Source of the DNA: a bacterium
GTDB taxonomy: Bacteria; UBP6; UBA1177
Assembly: GCA_017961325.1 (NCBI GenBank)
Contig: JAGCXM010000015.1
Span: 164,412 to 228,411 of the forward strand
Reading direction: 5' to 3'
DNA length: 64,000 nucleotides
Shown: positions 1 to 9,014 of the stretch, in pieces
Layout: each line of letters opens with the position of its first letter
Numbering within the stretch: position 1 is the first letter of the stretch
Program-made: the position numbers and the translations under genes
Notes under the pieces: model-generated
What the model was told of the DNA's origin: nothing
Seen by the model: only the letters and a program-made list of their open reading frames with translations
Database searches by the model: none

Positions 1-1
1 A

Positions 2-301
2 ATGGCTCAGCTCAACCGTAAAATCGAAGAGCGCCGCGGCGGAAAGATGGAAATCAGCGGCAACAAACCGATGCTGAGCGACCTCAAGGATTCGGGTTCG
101 ATCGAGCAGGATGCCGATATGGTCATGTTCATCCACAGGGAAGACGCTTACAAAAAATCTGACGAAGAAAAAAACAACGAAGCCGAAATTTTCGTTCAGA
201 AAAACAGACACGGACCGACCGGAACGGTCAAACTCCGCTTCACTCCGCAGTACATGAAATTCACGCCTCTCGACACATCTGCTGACAATTATGAACGCTA
301 A
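2..301 (+). CDS. dnaB: Replicative DNA helicase DnaB, C-terminal end (partial)
   Basis: This is the last ~99 residues of the hexameric replicative helicase that unwinds DNA at the fork. The 5' end lies outside the window, so the first base here is not a start codon. Visible are the helicase-core motifs near 'LSDLKDSGSIEQDADMV' and 'FIHREDAY', and the closing 'NRHGPTGTVKLRF' segment, which carries the arginine finger region and is followed by a short tail, all typical of DnaB C-termini. It ends at TAA (299-301). Identification rests on family knowledge of these conserved stretches and is firm; upstream neighbours are not visible. Confidence 0.95.
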   Translation: MAQLNRKIEERRGGKMEISGNKPMLSDLKDSGSIEQDADMVMFIHREDAYKKSDEEKNNEAEIFVQKNRHGPTGTVKLRFTPQYMKFTPLDTSADNYER

Positions 302-302
302 A

Positions 303-473
303 ATGAGTCCTGAAAAAAGGAGAAAGCTTCTGATCCAAGCATTTTTCAGACTTTGCTTTATGCTTGGAATGATTGCAGGTTTTTTCTGTATCAGCAAAAT
401 AAGGCAATCCGGCGGCATCATCAAGTATTATTTTCCTAATGATATCTGCCGTTTACGATATTTTTCATTTTAA
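303..473 (+). CDS. Possible small membrane protein (weak)
   Basis: A short reading frame of 56 codons directly after dnaB. Its N-terminus is basic (PEKRRKLL) and is followed by one hydrophobic stretch of ~20 residues, so a single-span membrane peptide is possible. There is no good SD before the ATG, and the C-terminal half looks like translated intergenic DNA. I recognise no family. The same stretch contains a perfect 8-bp inverted repeat (335-342 with 360-367), so it may simply be noncoding. Listed only because nothing else occupies 302-476. Confidence 0.15.
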   Translation: MSPEKRRKLLIQAFFRLCFMLGMIAGFFCISKIRQSGGIIKYYFPNDICRLRYFSF

Positions 474-476
474 CTC

Positions 477-504
477 TTGACATCTTTTCAGTTTTAAATA
501 CAAA
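477..504 (+). promoter_or_regulatory. Candidate sigma-70 promoter for the efflux operon
   Basis: A perfect TTGACA (-35, 477-482) is followed after 16 bases by TACAAA (-10, 499-504), 61 bp before the tolC start. The -10 matches the consensus at four of six positions. As the operon encodes its own TetR regulator, this is where an operator would be expected, but I see no clear palindrome over it. Confidence 0.5.
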
Positions 505-564
505 TCATACGTTTTTTGTTTTTTGTCTTTTTTGCTCGAATGTTCAAAAATTCAGGGAGGGAAC

Positions 565-1881
565 ATGAGATTGAAAAATTTTACGGCAGCAGTTTTGGTT
601 TTGTTCGCTTGTTTTCATGCGGCTGCCGAAACACTTTCTCTTGACGAGTGCATAGAACGCTCGCTTAAGGAAAGCGAAAAAATAAAAGCTATGCAGGAAA
701 GCGAGGAGGCTGCTAAAAGCGGCAAGGACGGAACGGTCTTTTCGTTTCTGCCGACAGCGACTCTGGACGCAGGCATACAGTGGATGAAATACAAACCTGA
801 ACAAGGTTCGATGAGTGTTGCAGGAATGAGCATCCCCGTTTCGTTCCCCGACAAAAGCAGAACGCTCGGGATAACTGTCGTTCAGCCGATAACTCCGCTC
901 TGGAGCGTTTCCTACGGCTATAAAAGCCTGGAGACTGCGGAAGATATCGCGAAGATACAGCGCGAACTTTCGTCCGACCAGCTGAAACTCGAAGTGATGA
1001 ACCTTTTCTACAACTACCAGCTGCTTAACGAAACCATGGAGATCCTCAACGAGACGAAGGAACAGCTTCAGAAATACTACGAGCAGGCGAAGAATTTCTA
1101 CGACGCCGGCGTAGTCGACAAGCGTTCGGTCCTCAAGATCGAGATCGAGATGACGCGCCTCGAGCAGCAGATCCAGAATGTAACGGGCAACACGAACCTG
1201 ATAAAAAGGAATATCGGCATCCTCATAAACAAGCCGGCGGAATCTTTCGAACTTGAAAAAAGGGAAGTCACTGAAAAGAATCTTTCGGCTGACAACTCTC
1301 AGCTTGAAAAAATAATGATCGACAACAGGCTCGAATACAAACTTCTTGAAAAAAGCGAAAATGTTTCCGAATATTCGGAAATGCTCGCAGCTCAGCCCCT
1401 CATCCCGACTTTAGCGCTTGTAGCGGGCTACAAAAAAAACTGGGATGCAGGCGGGAGCCAGCCGGAAAACACCCTTTTCATCGGCGGAACTCTTTCATGG
1501 CAGATAGGTTTCGACTGGGGAAAAACAGCTTTCGACATCAAGCAGTCGAAGCACAAAAAAGTTCAGACACGCCTTGAAAACGCAGCGACAAGAAAACAGC
1601 TTTCGCTCCAGCTCACACAGCTTGAAAACGATGTCGAGATCAAAGCGCTGGCGATAGAAATTTCAAAAAGAGAGATCGAATCTGCTGAAGAAAACCTGCG
1701 TATAGAAGAAGACAAATACAAAGCAAAAATGACGACAGAGACAGATCTTCTCAACGCTTCGGTATCGCTCAGAAGCGCAAAATTAGGACTTCTCACGGCG
1801 CTTTACGAGCACGAAGTCGCCCTCCACACTCTTGCCATAACAATAGGCACCGAATACGGAAAGATCACCGAAGGAGAGTAA
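565..1881 (+). CDS. TolC-family outer membrane efflux protein
   Basis: Outer-membrane exit duct of a tripartite efflux pump. The 438-residue product has a signal peptide (basic start, then a hydrophobic core ending in 'CFHAAAE'), then two long repeats of coiled-coil heptads. Repeated LE..I/L patterns around residues 140-220 and 330-400 are the hallmark of OEP domains. The ATG at 565 was chosen because a strong SD (AGGGAGG, 554-560) precedes it and the signal peptide starts there; an in-frame upstream start would add 14 unlikely residues. It is the first gene of an operon with a TetR regulator, an adaptor and an RND pump. The next gene's SD lies inside its last codons, implying translational coupling. 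Length is normal for TolC relatives (~420-490). Confidence 0.9.
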   Translation: MRLKNFTAAVLVLFACFHAAAETLSLDECIERSLKESEKIKAMQESEEAAKSGKDGTVFSFLPTATLDAGIQWMKYKPEQGSMSVAGMSIPVSFPDKSRTLGITVVQPITPLWSVSYGYKSLETAEDIAKIQRELSSDQLKLEVMNLFYNYQLLNETMEILNETKEQLQKYYEQAKNFYDAGVVDKRSVLKIEIEMTRLEQQIQNVTGNTNLIKRNIGILINKPAESFELEKREVTEKNLSADNSQLEKIMIDNRLEYKLLEKSENVSEYSEMLAAQPLIPTLALVAGYKKNWDAGGSQPENTLFIGGTLSWQIGFDWGKTAFDIKQSKHKKVQTRLENAATRKQLSLQLTQLENDVEIKALAIEISKREIESAEENLRIEEDKYKAKMTTETDLLNASVSLRSAKLGLLTALYEHEVALHTLAITIGTEYGKITEGE

Positions 1882-1882
1882 G

Positions 1883-2572
1883 ATGAAGATTTCCACCGAA
1901 GAAAAAAAGGCGATGATCATTCAGAATTTCGTCTCCCTGCTTCAGCAGTACGGCATCGAAAAAGTGACTCTGAACGATGTTGCCGAGAAGTCGGGGCTCA
2001 CGAAATCGGCTCTCTACTACTACTTTGATTCAAAGGAAGCTCTGATGATAGCGAGCTTCAGAAAATACCGTACAATGATGATCAGAAAACTTGACTCGAT
2101 CCTCAGAAAAGCGCGGAATCCGAAAGAAACCATCGAATTATACTGTGATTTTCTTTTTGATCTGCCGAAAGACAAGGATGTAGCCCGCCTTATGACTTTT
2201 TCCGACACCGTCATTGCGGAACTTGCGAAATATATCGTGAATGTTCCGGCTGTGACAAGCGAGATCGTGCAGAGCAGAAAGGCCGATTTCGACCAGATAA
2301 AGCTTATGATCGCGAATTATGCCGGACGCAGCGAAAGCGATCCGAGAATCAAGAAAATAGCACTCTTTTTCAACATGGCCTGCGGGGAAACGCTGAAATA
2401 CATGTTCAGAATGGGATACGGAGACCTGTCCGGTTCGGCGAATCAGGAGATCTGCCGGCTGGAAGCTGAATACAAGGAGATAATGAAGTCGCTGACAAGA
2501 GAGGATTTTTCCGCTTTCATTATCAGCGGACTCGACGCCTTGATAAAAACGACATTTAAAGATAAAAATTAG
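1883..2572 (+). CDS. TetR/AcrR-family transcriptional regulator
   Basis: A 229-residue regulator. The N-terminal helix-turn-helix is seen at residues ~10-55, with 'GIEKVTLNDVAEKSGLTKS' and 'LYYYFDSKEALM', the textbook TetR DNA-binding signature. The remaining ~170 helical residues would form the ligand-binding and dimerisation domain; they are not conserved enough to predict a ligand. It sits between tolC and the adaptor gene, with its SD (AAGGAG) overlapping the end of tolC. Inference: it represses the operon it belongs to and is induced by a pump substrate. Being second in the operon, rather than divergent as in acrR, gives direct autoregulation. Confidence 0.92.
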   Translation: MKISTEEKKAMIIQNFVSLLQQYGIEKVTLNDVAEKSGLTKSALYYYFDSKEALMIASFRKYRTMMIRKLDSILRKARNPKETIELYCDFLFDLPKDKDVARLMTFSDTVIAELAKYIVNVPAVTSEIVQSRKADFDQIKLMIANYAGRSESDPRIKKIALFFNMACGETLKYMFRMGYGDLSGSANQEICRLEAEYKEIMKSLTREDFSAFIISGLDALIKTTFKDKN

Positions 2573-2585
2573 TTTGGAGGAAACA

Positions 2586-3728
2586 ATGAAATTCAATTTT
2601 AAGTTCGCAATCATTATGTTTCTCGTCATCACCCTCACTCTTGCATCTTCGGTCTCATGCAAAAGAAAACCGAAACTGGAAAAAGGCGAGGAACTTTCTC
2701 AGGCTGTAATCATCACAAAACCGCAGACCAAGAAATTCGCGGAGACATTCGACAGTTCTTCGACGACGACTGCATTCAAAGTCGCGACAATCACGCCGAA
2801 AGTTTCCGCCAATATCGTTAAATTCCTCGTTCAGGAAGGCGACAAAGTCAAGGAAGGTCAGGCTCTGGCACAGCTTGACAAAACAGACTACATGGTCGGC
2901 AAAAAGGCTGCTGAAGCACAGGTCTCCGCTGCAGAAGCCGGCGTGATGCAGGCTGAAGCGGCTTTTGAAAAAATGAGCAGCGACTACGAGCGTTACAAAC
3001 AACTCAAAAAGCAGGGTTCGATCTCCGAAAGCGACTACGAGTCGGTCGAATCAGGCTACAAACAGACCGAAGCAGGCCTTGCAGCGGCGAAAGCGCAGGT
3101 AGAGATGGCAAAAAGTTCCCTCAGCAACTACAACAACCAGCTTGCCTACACGACGATAAAAGCTCCGTTCGAAGGCTATATCTCGATGAAAAGAGGCGAG
3201 ATCGGCGAAATGGCGAGCCCCGCGATGCCTATGTTCGAGATCGTCCAGACAGACCAGCTGAAAGTCGATATCTACATCAGCGAGCTTGAGATATACGGTA
3301 TCACGAAAGACTCGACCGCCGAGATCACATTCGACGCTTACCCCGACAGAAGGGAAACCGCGAAGGTAAACTACATCAACAGCAAGGTCGATTCAGCGAC
3401 AAGCAGCGTAAAAGTCGAATTCATTTTCGACAACAAGCAGCACATCTACAAACCGGGAATGACTGTCAGAGCAAAGATCACGATGCCCGAAAGAGAGCAT
3501 CTCGTTGTCCCGAGAAACTCGATCTTCACCCGTGACAACGAAGTCGGAATGGTCTACTACAAGACTGAGGACAACAAAGTTTTCTCCAAGAACGTCACAC
3601 TCGGCGGATCGGTCGAAGGTTTTTCGATCATCAGAAACGGTCTCGACGGAAACGAAGAGATCGTTGTCGGCGGCGGAAGACAGCTCGAGGAAGGACAGAT
3701 TGTCACCGTCATTGAAACAAGAAATTAA
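2586..3728 (+). CDS. RND efflux periplasmic adaptor (membrane fusion) lipoprotein
   Basis: Adaptor linking the inner-membrane pump to the TolC-like duct. The 380-residue product has a signal peptide ending in a cysteine at about residue 28 ('ASSVSC'), suggesting lipid anchoring, though serine at -3 of the lipobox is not ideal. Next comes a biotinyl-lipoyl half motif ('VQEGDKVKEGQALAQLD', ~80-97), an alanine/glutamate-rich coiled-coil hairpin (~105-170), the second lipoyl half ('TTIKAPFEGYISMKRGEIG'), then beta-barrel and membrane-proximal domains. This order is that of AcrA/MexA/MacA-type HlyD-family proteins. The ATG at 2586 follows GGAGG (2576-2580); a TTG 12 bases upstream overlaps that SD and is rejected. 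Confidence 0.9.
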   Translation: MKFNFKFAIIMFLVITLTLASSVSCKRKPKLEKGEELSQAVIITKPQTKKFAETFDSSSTTTAFKVATITPKVSANIVKFLVQEGDKVKEGQALAQLDKTDYMVGKKAAEAQVSAAEAGVMQAEAAFEKMSSDYERYKQLKKQGSISESDYESVESGYKQTEAGLAAAKAQVEMAKSSLSNYNNQLAYTTIKAPFEGYISMKRGEIGEMASPAMPMFEIVQTDQLKVDIYISELEIYGITKDSTAEITFDAYPDRRETAKVNYINSKVDSATSSVKVEFIFDNKQHIYKPGMTVRAKITMPEREHLVVPRNSIFTRDNEVGMVYYKTEDNKVFSKNVTLGGSVEGFSIIRNGLDGNEEIVVGGGRQLEEGQIVTVIETRN

Positions 3729-3739
3729 CGGAGGAAAAA

Positions 3740-6700
3740 ATGAGTATTCCTCAAGTTGCAGTAAAGCGGCCGGTCTTAGTCACGGTCATATTTTTGATGA
3801 TGACCCTTTTCGGTCTCTACTCGCTCACTGACCTTCCGATAGACCTTATGCCCGACATCGAGATCCCCTACATCTCGATCATCACAATCTACGAAGGCGC
3901 CGGCTCGGAAGAAGTCGAGGAGAAGGTCACGAAAGTCCTTGAATCGGCTCTTTCCTCAGTCGAAAATTTGAAAAACCTCCACAGCAAGTCGATGGAAAAC
4001 CTCTCCACGGTAAGCTGCGAGTTCGAATACGGCGTTGATCTGGCGGAATCGACGAACTCCATCCGAGACAAGATCAACATGGTGCGAAGCTACCTTCCGG
4101 ACAATGTCGACGATCCGCGTATATTCAAGATCGACATGAGCATGATGCCCATCATGTTCCTCGCGATCACTTCAGAAGAAGAGGATATCCGCTTCCAGAA
4201 AGAAATCATCGAGGATTTCATCCAGAACCCTATAGAACGAATCCCAGGTGTCGGCTCCGTAGCCCTTTTCAACGCGATGGAAAAGCAGATAATCATTGCT
4301 GCCGACAAGCAGAAACTCGCTTCCCTCGGTCTTTCGGTCAGTGATATTTCGTCGGTCATCGCGGCTGAAAACCTCTCCGTTCCCGGCGGAAACATGCAGA
4401 TAGGCTCTTTTGACTACACTCTCCGTGTTCCCGGCGAATACGAGGACATTGACGAAGTTGCCGAGACCATCATCGCAAACACTCCCATCGGCATCATCAG
4501 GATCAAGGATGTCGCGAGAGTCTTCTGGGGTGCAGACGACACGAGACAGTTCGGTCTCAACAACGGAAAATACATGGTCTTCATGATGGTCCAGAAACAG
4601 TCGGGCGCAAACACCGTCGCGATCGCGGACTCAGTCAGAAAAAGGATCGAAGAGATGAACGGCAGGCTTCCGAAAGGAATGAAGATCGACATCATCCGCG
4701 ACAACTCCGAATACATCATGAGCATGGTAGGCAACCTCACAGATTCAGTCCTCACGGCTATGATCTGCGTCATGCTCGTCGTCGTCTTCTTCCTGCGGAG
4801 GATCCGCTCAAGCCTCATCGTCATCCTCTCGATACCTGCTTCAATGATCATCGCGTTCGCGTTCCTCTACGGCTTCGGCTATACCCTGAACATGGTATCG
4901 CTCATGTCTCTCTGCCTTGCAGTCGGCATGGTCGTTGACAACTCGATCGTCGTTCTTGACAACATCACGAGATATCTCGAACAGGGAGAAACCAAAAAAG
5001 AGGCGGCGATCAAAGGCGCAAGCGAGGTCGGCAGCGCGATCATAGCGTCAACCCTAACCACGATCGTCATTTTTGCACCTCTTTTCTTCGTCAGCGGCAT
5101 CATCAGCATATTCTTTGCCCAGCTTGCCGGCGTTATAATCCTTACTCTCACCGCATCGCTCATGTCCGCAATGCTTCTTACTCCGATGGTATGCTCGAAG
5201 ATACTGAGAGAGGCGAAACACGATGAAAACGGCAACATAATCGTTGAAGAAAAGCCGAAAAGGCAGAATATCGTCTACCGTGCAGGAGAAAAATTCCTGA
5301 CGACAGCAGAAAATCTCTATTCAAAGATCATCGCCGTCACGCTCCGCCGCAAAAAAACGACGATCTTCGTGTCGATAGCCCTTTTCATAGCTTCACTTAT
5401 GCTTGTTCCTGTCGTAGGCCTCGACTTCATGCCTGAAGACGACCAGGGCTCGCTCCAGATCGATATTGAGCTCCCACAGGGAACAAGGATCGAGGAGACA
5501 CTCAAGGCGGCACAGCACATCGAGCGTATCATCCGTGAGGAGATACCGCTTGAGCACCTGACGAGAAGCTATGTCCGCGGCGGCTCGAACAACAGCGGTA
5601 TGTCGCAGAAGATCGAAGGAACGAACACAGCGACCATAGGTGCGAAACTCATTTCGACGAACTACCGTGACATCACCGTAAGGCAGTATGCGAAAAAGAT
5701 CCGTGCCCGCGTCACAACTGAAGTTGCCGGCATCGAAAAAGCCGATTTCTCGACAGGCGGAAACGGCATGGGCATGTCGGAAAAACCGATAACGATAAAG
5801 CTCCTCAACAAGAGCTTCGAGAAAAACTCCGAGTATGCGGCGAAACTCCAGAGCGAACTTCTGAAGATACCCGGACTCACCGACGTCACGAACGACGCCG
5901 ATATTCTCAAACCCGAGATCTCGATCAAAGTCGACCGCATCCGTGCAAGCAAAGTCGGACTTAAAATGGCGCAGATAGCGATGGCGGTCAGATACTCGTT
6001 CTACGGTCAGACAGCTTCGGTCTACAGAGACAACGGACAGGAATACGACATCGTCGTCAAATACCAGAAAGGCGACCGTTCCAACATCGAGCAGCTCAAG
6101 GAAATGGAACTTAAGACTTTGAACGGCACAGTCGTAAAACTCAAAGACGTAGCCGAGATCACCGACGGACTCACATCTCTTGTCGTAAACAGGCTCAACC
6201 GTGAAAGAATGGTCACTGTTTCGGCAAACCTCGAAGACGATATCGCTGTCGGAAAGATCTTCCCGCAGGTCCTTCAGGCGTTCAAAAACATCGACCTTCC
6301 GGCCGACATCGGCGTCGAATTCGGCGGCAACATGAAGCAGCAGCAGGATACGACAGGTGACCTCGTTGCACTTCTTTTCCTCGGTATCATCCTCGTCTTC
6401 CTCGTTATGGCGGCGCAGTTCGAATCGTTCATTGACCCGTTCGTCATCCTCTTCTCGATACCGTTCGGCATCTCCGGTGTTCTCGTCGGACTTTTCATAA
6501 TGGGCAAATCTCTTTCGATGCCGGCATTTTTAGGCATGATCATCCTTGTCGGTATCGTCGTCAACAACGCGATCGTTCTTATCGACTACATGAAGCAGGT
6601 CAAGGAACGTGATTCGCTCTCGACGAACGATGCTCTGATCTACGCCGGCGGTAAGCGTCTGAGACCTATTCTCATGACCGCGATGACCACCATTTTCGGC

Positions 6701-6865
6701 ATGGTCCCGATGATGCTTATGAGCGGCGAAGGCTCGGCTATGTTCAGCCCGATGGGAACCGCAGTCGTTTTCGGTCTCACCGTCTCTACACTCATCACGC
6801 TTATACTTGTCCCCAGCGTTTACTCGCTTGTCGACAGCATTCTTGTTAAACTTCACTTGAGATAA
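3740..6865 (+). CDS. RND-family multidrug efflux permease (AcrB/MexB type)
   Basis: Proton-driven inner-membrane pump of 1041 residues, normal for the hydrophobe/amphiphile RND family. One N-terminal membrane span is followed by a large periplasmic loop, a block of six spans (~335-555), a second large loop and a final block (~865-1030). The TM4 motif is 'GMVVDNSIVVLDN' (~395-408): the first of the two proton-relay aspartates is kept and the second is Asn, a variant seen in many AcrB relatives outside enterobacteria. TM10 carries 'GIVVNNAIVLIDY'. The start follows GGAGG (3731-3735). It forms a complete tripartite system with the two genes before it. The substrate cannot be told from sequence. 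Confidence 0.93.
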   Translation: MSIPQVAVKRPVLVTVIFLMMTLFGLYSLTDLPIDLMPDIEIPYISIITIYEGAGSEEVEEKVTKVLESALSSVENLKNLHSKSMENLSTVSCEFEYGVDLAESTNSIRDKINMVRSYLPDNVDDPRIFKIDMSMMPIMFLAITSEEEDIRFQKEIIEDFIQNPIERIPGVGSVALFNAMEKQIIIAADKQKLASLGLSVSDISSVIAAENLSVPGGNMQIGSFDYTLRVPGEYEDIDEVAETIIANTPIGIIRIKDVARVFWGADDTRQFGLNNGKYMVFMMVQKQSGANTVAIADSVRKRIEEMNGRLPKGMKIDIIRDNSEYIMSMVGNLTDSVLTAMICVMLVVVFFLRRIRSSLIVILSIPASMIIAFAFLYGFGYTLNMVSLMSLCLAVGMVVDNSIVVLDNITRYLEQGETKKEAAIKGASEVGSAIIASTLTTIVIFAPLFFVSGIISIFFAQLAGVIILTLTASLMSAMLLTPMVCSKILREAKHDENGNIIVEEKPKRQNIVYRAGEKFLTTAENLYSKIIAVTLRRKKTTIFVSIALFIASLMLVPVVGLDFMPEDDQGSLQIDIELPQGTRIEETLKAAQHIERIIREEIPLEHLTRSYVRGGSNNSGMSQKIEGTNTATIGAKLISTNYRDITVRQYAKKIRARVTTEVAGIEKADFSTGGNGMGMSEKPITIKLLNKSFEKNSEYAAKLQSELLKIPGLTDVTNDADILKPEISIKVDRIRASKVGLKMAQIAMAVRYSFYGQTASVYRDNGQEYDIVVKYQKGDRSNIEQLKEMELKTLNGTVVKLKDVAEITDGLTSLVVNRLNRERMVTVSANLEDDIAVGKIFPQVLQAFKNIDLPADIGVEFGGNMKQQQDTTGDLVALLFLGIILVFLVMAAQFESFIDPFVILFSIPFGISGVLVGLFIMGKSLSMPAFLGMIILVGIVVNNAIVLIDYMKQVKERDSLSTNDALIYAGGKRLRPILMTAMTTIFGMVPMMLMSGEGSAMFSPMGTAVVFGLTVSTLITLILVPSVYSLVDSILVKLHLR

Positions 6866-6942
6866 CCAGCTGAAAAACCTGAAGAATTCGCGGTTTTAAA
6901 GTTAATAGGATATCGTCTTCAGTAGCTTGAAAATTTGAAAAA

Positions 6943-7977
6943 TCAGTAGTAGATTCTTCCTTTTTTACCGAAAATCACACGTGATCCGTCTGCTTTCGGC
7001 AGAAAAACCGCGTTTGAAAGTTCCGATTCCGAGGAAAGAACCGCGCCGTCGCCGGCGATAAGATTCGGTCCCAAAACGATATCGCTGCTTTTTTCAATTT
7101 CACAGTTGTTCCCGACAACTATCGGCGGATTCTGCTTAATCGGCGGGAAATTGAGTTTTTTGCCCAAAGCAACGAAAACATCGTTGTTTCCGCCGTTTGC
7201 TCCCTGATAATCGTATTTCGTATGATAGTAATCTTTAAAAATATCGATATCGTCAAAGAATTTCAGCGGAAGATTCTGCAGCAGATCGAACGAACAGTTA
7301 AGAAAACCGTCCGGCGTTCCCATATCCCACCATTTTCCTTTGATGTAAAAGGCATTAAGACGTCTGTCGGACTGAACTGCGCGTTTATAGACGTAGCTTG
7401 TGACCGAAACAAAGCAGTTCTTAGGAATAAATTCAAGGAGCTTAGGATTTATAACATGAATTCCGGTAAAAATTGCGTTTCCTTCAGGAATCGTTTTGTA
7501 GCAGGAACCGTTTAAAATTCTGACGATTTTGTCGCCGTCGGCGCGGACTACCGCACGCGGGTCGTTTTGAGATGCAGGAATAACGCCCAAAGTTGCCAAG
7601 GCCTCGGAATGATTGTGGTTTTCAATCATTTTGTCAAGATCGAAATCAAAAATAGTGTCTGAGTTAACCACGATGAAAGGCTCTTTTTTGACAAAGGGCT
7701 CCATAGAGGCGATCGCCCCGCCAGTTCCTAAAATTTCGCTTTCGGGCAGATACTCTATTTTTACGCCGTATTTACTGCCGTTTCCCAGAGCTTTGACAAT
7801 TTTCTCGCCGTGTGAATGAAGATTAATATATATATCTTTTATACCGTAATGCTTTAAAAAATATATATTATATTCAATCGTAGGACGGTTAAGAACGGGA
7901 ATAAGCGGCTTCGGGATCACGTCTGTTATCGGGGCCATGCGCGTTCCGAAACCTGCTGCAAGAATAAGTGCCTTCAC
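6943..7977 (-). CDS. Sugar-1-phosphate nucleotidyltransferase, MurU-like
   Basis: Transfers a nucleotide to a sugar-1-phosphate. The N-terminus has the nucleotidyltransferase signature 'LAAGFGTRMAPITDVIPKP' (residues ~5-25), then 'VVNSDTIFDFDLD' with the metal-binding aspartate (~105) and 'KWWDMGTPDGFL' (~220). Its start overlaps the stop of the upstream sugar kinase by 4 bp. That gene pair is the arrangement of AmgK-MurU, which recycles N-acetylmuramate to UDP-MurNAc; this is inference from context. At 344 residues it is about 100 longer than known MurU. The extra C-terminal part contains short hexapeptide-like repeats (IEKSSDIVLG, LIAGDGAVLS) resembling a small left-handed beta helix, as in GlmU or GDP-mannose pyrophosphorylases. 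Substrate identity is therefore open. Confidence 0.75.
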   Translation of the reverse strand: MKALILAAGFGTRMAPITDVIPKPLIPVLNRPTIEYNIYFLKHYGIKDIYINLHSHGEKIVKALGNGSKYGVKIEYLPESEILGTGGAIASMEPFVKKEPFIVVNSDTIFDFDLDKMIENHNHSEALATLGVIPASQNDPRAVVRADGDKIVRILNGSCYKTIPEGNAIFTGIHVINPKLLEFIPKNCFVSVTSYVYKRAVQSDRRLNAFYIKGKWWDMGTPDGFLNCSFDLLQNLPLKFFDDIDIFKDYYHTKYDYQGANGGNNDVFVALGKKLNFPPIKQNPPIVVGNNCEIEKSSDIVLGPNLIAGDGAVLSSESELSNAVFLPKADGSRVIFGKKGRIYY

Positions 7978-9014
7978 TTCGAACTCCCTGTTTCAAATTC
8001 CGGAATATAAGGTGCTAAAATATTTAGTATTTTTTCATATCCCAACTTCAAAGACGCATCTTTTACATAACCCAGTGTCGGAAGAATGTAAGGAACGAAC
8101 CACTCTTTTCCTTTGACCTGATTGAGATAGACGAACCGGCCTGCATCCTTCATTTTCCGCTGCAGGGTCTGAAGATAGAAAGCATGCTCAAAACTATTGA
8201 AATTACTAAATAAATTCTGAACAACACAGTTTGAATCCCAGAAATGGCGGACAAGCTTTGAAAGCTCGTCTGCAGAAAGGACGATGTAGGAATCCCGCAA
8301 AAGCGAAACAAGATCGTAAACGACAGGAGCCTTCAGAGCATCCTGGAAATCAATCAGATAGTGTTCACCGTTTTTTATCATTATGTTTTTTGACTGGAAG
8401 TCGCGGTGAGAGAAAAAGTAGGGAAGAGAAGCCAGCTCTTCCGAAATTTCAGTGCAGAATTTTTCGAGTTCCGGCCAGAGATTTTTGTAAGGAATGTGGT
8501 AAACCCTTTTTGCAATCATGTATTCATAAAAATGATAAAACTCCGCCATAAAAAGCTCTTTCGTAAAACTTCTTTTGTCCGCCGGAGTATCGGAATCCGT
8601 GCGGGTCGAAAGGCGTTGCTGCGTCTCGGTCAAAAGGTCTGCGGCATCTTTTATGCAATCGAACCTGTTTCCGCCGTTTTCGATTGATTTAAAAAGGGTC
8701 AAATCGCCCAAATCTTCAAGAAGCAGCGCCTTCTGTTCGGGAATAACTGCCAGAATTTCCGGAACCTTTATTCCCAGACCGTTCAAAAAATCGCAGATTG
8801 CAATGAAATCAGCGAAAGAATCACCGCGGCCGAATTCGCCGGGTTTGACGTCGGCGACCTTCATCATGACGACGGTCGTGTCTTCAAAGCTGATTCTGAC
8901 ATAAGAACGTCCAGAAGCATCGCCGAAAAGCGGAACGGCGGAAAAATCTGGAACTTTTCCGTTTTTGTAAAGACGAAGCAGGGAATAAGCCAAAAAATCG
9001 GTTTCGTAACTCAT
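7974..9014 (-). CDS. Aminoglycoside phosphotransferase-fold sugar kinase, AmgK-like
   Basis: A 346-residue kinase of the APH/choline kinase fold. The catalytic loop reads 'FFSHRDFQSKNIMI' (H-x-D-x4-N, residues ~200-213) and the metal-binding aspartate lies in 'LIDFQDA'. A nucleotide-binding N-lobe with 'LLLEDLGDLTLF' (~110) precedes it. Relatives next to a MurU-like gene are anomeric MurNAc/GlcNAc kinases (AmgK) of the anhydro-sugar recycling route. The gene overlaps its downstream partner by 4 bp and is itself overlapped 4 bp by the membrane-protein gene upstream, so the three are translationally coupled. Alternative: a kinase for another sugar feeding a nucleotide-sugar pathway. Confidence 0.75.
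   Translation of the reverse strand: MSYETDFLAYSLLRLYKNGKVPDFSAVPLFGDASGRSYVRISFEDTTVVMMKVADVKPGEFGRGDSFADFIAICDFLNGLGIKVPEILAVIPEQKALLLEDLGDLTLFKSIENGGNRFDCIKDAADLLTETQQRLSTRTDSDTPADKRSFTKELFMAEFYHFYEYMIAKRVYHIPYKNLWPELEKFCTEISEELASLPYFFSHRDFQSKNIMIKNGEHYLIDFQDALKAPVVYDLVSLLRDSYIVLSADELSKLVRHFWDSNCVVQNLFSNFNSFEHAFYLQTLQRKMKDAGRFVYLNQVKGKEWFVPYILPTLGYVKDASLKLGYEKILNILAPYIPEFETGSSK

Noticed and set aside
335..367. Terminator after dnaB
   Set aside because: There is a perfect 8-bp stem, but the loop is 17 bases and no T run follows.
6866..6942. Shared terminator between the RND gene and the convergent MurU-like gene
   Set aside because: Only a 6-bp AAAACC/GGTTTT pairing with a 12-base loop; not convincing.
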